Assembly: GCA_004431415.1 (NCBI GenBank)
Contig: QPMI01000181.1
Span: 1 to 64,000, forward strand
Direction: 5' to 3'
From: Cyanophora paradoxa
Taxonomy: Eukaryota; Glaucocystophyceae; Cyanophorales; Cyanophoraceae
Length of the DNA: 64,000 nucleotides
The translations under genes were made by a program, and so were the position numbers. Below the pieces are notes generated by a model, which was not told the DNA's origin, did no database searches, and worked only from the letters and a program-made list of their open reading frames with translations. Positions 60,438 through 64,000 of the stretch are shown here, one piece after another. Numbering within the stretch: the stretch's first letter is position 1; each line of letters begins with the position of its first letter.

Positions 60438-61247
60438 CCCGGTCGGCGCCCGCCCGACCCGGCCCGCCGGGCCGGCCCGGCCCGGCCTGGCCCGCGGTCG
60501 CTGCAGCTATGAAATCGATGCACGGGGCCCCCAGTAGCGCGACCTGCGCGGCCTGCGTGCCCGCTGCGTACTAATCGGCCGCGGTATATTATTCTGAACC
60601 CTTCAAAAATTCGAATGGAGTCCTCTGCAGCGCCGTGACGTGCATGTGCATGCACATATGCGGCCGCGCGCGGGTCGACATTGGCACATGCGGCTGCTGC
60701 GGCCCGGCGCCGGCACCAAATTAAAGAATTCGAATTCGAACACATTGAACCAAGGCTCTGGGGGTACACTCACCTCCGACTTGGCGGCGAGGGCATGCGC
60801 CGCGGCGTGTCGCGGCGGCCTGGGGCCGCGTCGGACATCCTAGATAGTTACAGCGGCGTCCCCGATGACGAGGCCTCGCGCCATTCCTGGTCGCGCGGCT
60901 CGCGGCTCGCGCCGACGCCGGCGTCTGTCGAAGACGATCATGGCGGTGCGCGCGCGTGTTCTCCGAGTAGTCTTCTGCTGCAGCGCTGGCTCCCCATCCT
61001 GATGTGCGAGCACAGCCGCTGGCGGCGCCGGAAGGTCGTCTCGCTCGGGGACCGCCGCCATCACGTTCATGCCGCTCGCAACAGTGAATGGTGCTCCGGG
61101 TGAGTCTCCGGCTGCTCGTATACTCGGCGCGCCGCACCGCCCGGGTGGCCGTTTCGAATCCACGGCCGGCGCCGCGGCCGGCGCGGGCCGCGGCCCGCGC
61201 CGCCCCTGCGGCGGGCCGCGGTCACAGGCGCTTGCCTGCTCTCGCTG
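60438..61247. other. Intergenic DNA between PTGES2-like and ankyrin genes
   Basis: About 800 bp with GGCCCGG repeats just after the stop codon (60,460-60,495), a less GC-rich patch at 60,590-60,745, and nothing recognisable as coding. The 3' part is the likely ankyrin-gene promoter. Confidence 0.4.
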
Positions 61248-64000
61248 GTGTCTCATATCAACGGCGCAGGCGATCTTGATCTCGCAGGCGGCGATCGCTT
61301 GCCGCTCCTGCCGTCTGGCGGTCTCGGCAGCTCGGACCCCTTGCCCGCGGCAATTGCAAGCGCTGGCATCTCATCATCGGCTCCAGCCAAGAGCGGCAGC
61401 GGCGGCCCTGCAGCGGGGGCGGGATCCGAAGCAGGCCCAGGCGCATCCGCAGATGCCGCGGCCGCAGCTAAGAATCTTGTTGAAGCAGCGAAAGCGGGAG
61501 ACTTGGCCACAGTGCGGTGCGTCCACTTTAAGAACGCTCGCGTGATCATCAGATCTAGCTAGAAGATCCGCGACTCACATTTCTGCAGGAGGCTTCTGGA
61601 TCGCGGTGCTGCCGTGGATGCGCCGGCGGCAGCTAAACAGGAGAGCGGGTTCACCTGGACCGTTACGGCTCTGTGTGCCGCCTCCAGAGCCGGCCACGAG
61701 GACGTCGCCAGGCCAGCATCCTTCTAGCGCGCGGGTGGTTTCGTCGCTTCCTGATCGGTTCCGGGCCGGATGGCGCAGGCTGCTGCTTGATCGGGGCGCG
61801 GCAGTCGACGCTCGAGACTCGAACGGGCAGACCGCCCTGTACAACGCCGCTGAGAAGGGACACGAGGCGGTCGTCCGGCGCGCGAGTCCGGCTTCGAATT
61901 CGATTCGGGCCGCCCGCGCAGAGGGCTTACTCGAACCTCGCAGGTTGCTGCTGGAGCGTGGAGCGGCGGTGGATGCCCGGGCGGAGGGGATTCGGGACAC
62001 CGTGCTGCACCGGGCAGTCATGAATGATCAAGCGGGGGCAGCGAGGTTCGCGGGCCGGGGCCGGGGCTGCTCTGGGTGGCTACGAAGACCCGACCGGGCC
62101 CCGCCAGGCTGCTGCTGGAGCGCGGGGCGGAGTTGGACAGCCGCGCCGAGTACGACTCGACCCCGCTCCACTACGCAGCCGGTAACGGCAGTGAGAATTG
62201 TGCGAGGCGCGTCGCTTTGATTCGCGTCCATCACGGAGCGATCAATCGCTCACCGGGCGCGGGCGGGCGCGCAGGCTGCTGCTCGAGCGCGGGGCGCCGG
62301 TGGACGCGGCCGACGAGTTCGGGCGGCGCCCCCTCCACAGGGCCGCTGAGACTGGCCACTTGGGGATCGCCCGGTGCGCGGCCAAGCGGGCTCGATCGGA
62401 GGAGTGGGAGCCGCCCGCGACCGCGCCGGCTGCGGGAGGGGGGGGGGGGGGGGGGGGGTGGAAGGGTTGGGAGGGGAGGGGGGAGGGGGGGGGGGGGGGG
62501 GGTTGGGGGGGTGGGGGGGGGGGGGGGGGGGGGGCGGCCGCAGGGCGGACAGACGGACAGACGCCTTACCGGGCCGCGCAGGCTGCTGCTGGACCGCGGG
62601 GCGGCGGTGGACGCTCGGACCTCCGGCAAGTGGACGCCGCTGTTCGATGCTGTTTCCTGGGGGCACGAGGCCGTGTGCCGGTGCGCGCGCGACGGCGAAT
62701 GCGTGCCGAAATTGGAGCCGGTCTCCCATCCCAGAAATATTCCCCGTGCCAACCGAACCCGCGCAGGTTGCTGCTCGAGCGCGGAGCGGCGGTGGACTCT
62801 CGGGACGAGGATGCCTTGACCGCGTTGCACCTCGCTGCGAAGAAGGGGCGCCTGGAGATCGCCCGGTACGCCGCGGGGGCGGCCGTCGAGCTCGCTTGCT
62901 TAAGCTTGCTCGGGGCCGGCCGCGCGTGGGCTGACGCCCGACTCGGCTCGGCGCGTCCCGCCAGGCTGCTGCTGGAGCGCGGGGCGGAGGTGGACCCCCG
63001 CGAATCGAACGAAATGACGCCCCTCCACCACGCGGCCGCCGGGGGCCACGAGGCCATCGCGCGGTGCGCCGGCGCCCGCGCCCGCGCCCGGCGCCCCTGC
63101 GGCGTATCGAGCTCAACGGACCCGCTTCCGCAGTCTGCTGCTTGAGCAGGGGGCAGCGTTGGACTCGCGCGACCGCGAGGGGAGGACGCCCCTCCACGCC
63201 GCCATTCAGAAGGGCTACGAGGGCGTTGTGCGGTGCGCACTCCGAGCTTTCGTTTCGCTTGCTCTTCGTATGTTGCTGATTGTCCGATCGACTGCAGTTT
63301 GTTCCTCGAGTCGGGGCGCGCGGTGCCGTGGGCGGCCCGCGGCGCGGACGGCCTGTCGCCGGTCCAGATCGCGTTGGACGCGAAGAACACGCCGCTGGTC
63401 AAGGCGTTCTTCTTCGGGCCGAGCAGCGGGGGCCTGGGCCTCCAGTTCTCCAAGGAGGGCGCCCCCGAGCTCTGCCGCGGCCTCGTGGGCGTGATGGGCC
63501 TCGACCTGGACGTGCGGGCCGTCGTGGCGAAGTTCCCCGCCGGCAAGCTCAACGTCGTCCTGGCCGTCGCCAAGCTGTTCCAGGTGCCGCGCCGCCGTCG
63601 CGCGCCTCGGACGGGCCGAGCGTGTCGTGATCGCCCGCCGGCGCCGCGGACCGAACGTTAACGTGTCGCCCGCCGGCGCCGCGCAGGAAACCGCGAGCGA
63701 GGACGAGCAGGCGACGCTCGGCGACCGCCTGAAGGAGCTGGAGGGGATGGCCGTCGAGCTGCTCGACAGGATGGAGGCCGCCTTCTCCGAGCGGCTGCAG
63801 CGCCGCCGCTACGAGAGATCCGAAACCGGTGAGATTGTGGCTCGATCTCTGCGACATGTACATTGGATGCGGGGCGGATGACCTTTTCTCGGCAGGACCC
63901 TGGTTCACGGCCGTCAAACGCGCTTTCAACAAGATCGAGTCAGCGTCCGACCGGGGCGAAGGGCTCGACGCGGAGATCGAGGCGTGCCTGGCGCAGACGC
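61248..64000 (+). CDS. Ankyrin-repeat protein, one repeat per exon, continues beyond the window
   Basis: Exon 1 (61,248-61,516) begins MSHINGAGDLDLAGGD and ends KAGDLATVR. Exons at about 61,589, 61,779, 61,944, 62,107, 62,274, 62,580, 62,766, 62,964 and 63,134 each begin with [RG]LLLERGA.VD and end ...GHEA.AR; most are 99-102 nt, exactly one 33-residue ankyrin repeat, with every intron in phase 2. A non-ankyrin exon follows at about 63,297 (SPVQIALDAKNTPLVKAFF), then RLKELEGMAVELLDRM and a further exon running off the edge. Ankyrin arrays bind other proteins; the C-terminal part is unknown. Intron donors alternate between GT and GC. Confidence 0.8.
62438..62534 (+). repeat. Long G-rich low-complexity tract in an ankyrin-gene intron
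   Basis: Almost 100 bases of G with a few T, A and C, on the sense strand of the gene, between two ankyrin exons. Able to form quadruplexes. Sequence accuracy here is doubtful. Confidence 0.85.

Overview
The window joins two very different kinds of DNA. Positions 1 to about 35,010 are AT-rich, intron-free and packed with virus-type genes. From about 35,050 to the end the DNA is GC-rich, full of short introns, and carries conserved eukaryotic housekeeping genes. The best reading is a GC-rich unicellular eukaryote, probably an alga, with integrated Maverick/Polinton-like virus DNA. Mixed GT-AG and GC-AG introns and homopolymeric G/C intron tracts would suit a haptophyte or similar lineage, but I cannot name the species.

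Element A (1 to about 19,259; its left end lies outside the window) carries a nearly full Polinton-like gene set: a fibre gene (-), a patatin-like phospholipase with a discoidin-like tail (+), two minor-capsid-like genes (one on each strand), major capsid protein, packaging ATPase, several small basic proteins, a primase/superfamily 3 helicase, a GIY-YIG nuclease, a protein-primed type B DNA polymerase and a DDE integrase. The replication and integration genes (9.7-17.6 kb) are intact. The virion genes (1-8.5 kb) nearly all contain single-base frameshifts. A is strongly CpG-depleted. About 1.6 kb of repeat-rich non-coding DNA follows the integrase.

Element B (about 19,260-35,011) is bracketed by two related hairpins with 28-bp arms. 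It starts with the C-terminal quarter of a second DNA polymerase, then a second integrase whose C-terminus is cut off against the end of a second patatin gene. A roughly 7.7-kb phage-like tail-fibre gene follows (HxH repeats, LamG-like domains, several frameshifts), then two paralogous unknown proteins, a zinc-ribbon protein and an S-adenosylmethionine decarboxylase. It ends in a 13-copy repeat of about 60 bp and an AT-rich iteron zone. B has no visible capsid, ATPase or helicase genes and is not CpG-depleted. In both copies patatin and fibre are a divergent pair, but that pair is inverted relative to the integrase, so it behaves as a movable host-interaction module.

Host region (about 35.05-64 kb): a DHX29/DHX57-type DExH RNA helicase on the minus strand (36.15-48.04 kb), a divergent Pro/Ser/Ala-rich nuclear-type protein (48.19-50.01 kb, +), a right-handed beta-helix protein (50.74 to about 53.6 kb, -), an NSUN6-type RNA m5C methyltransferase (55.20-58.06 kb, -) divergent from a PTGES2-like glutaredoxin/GST protein (58.14-60.44 kb, +), and an ankyrin-repeat gene with one repeat per exon that runs off the right edge. 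Introns of several of these genes carry a GTACCCCC motif that always lies on the sense strand.
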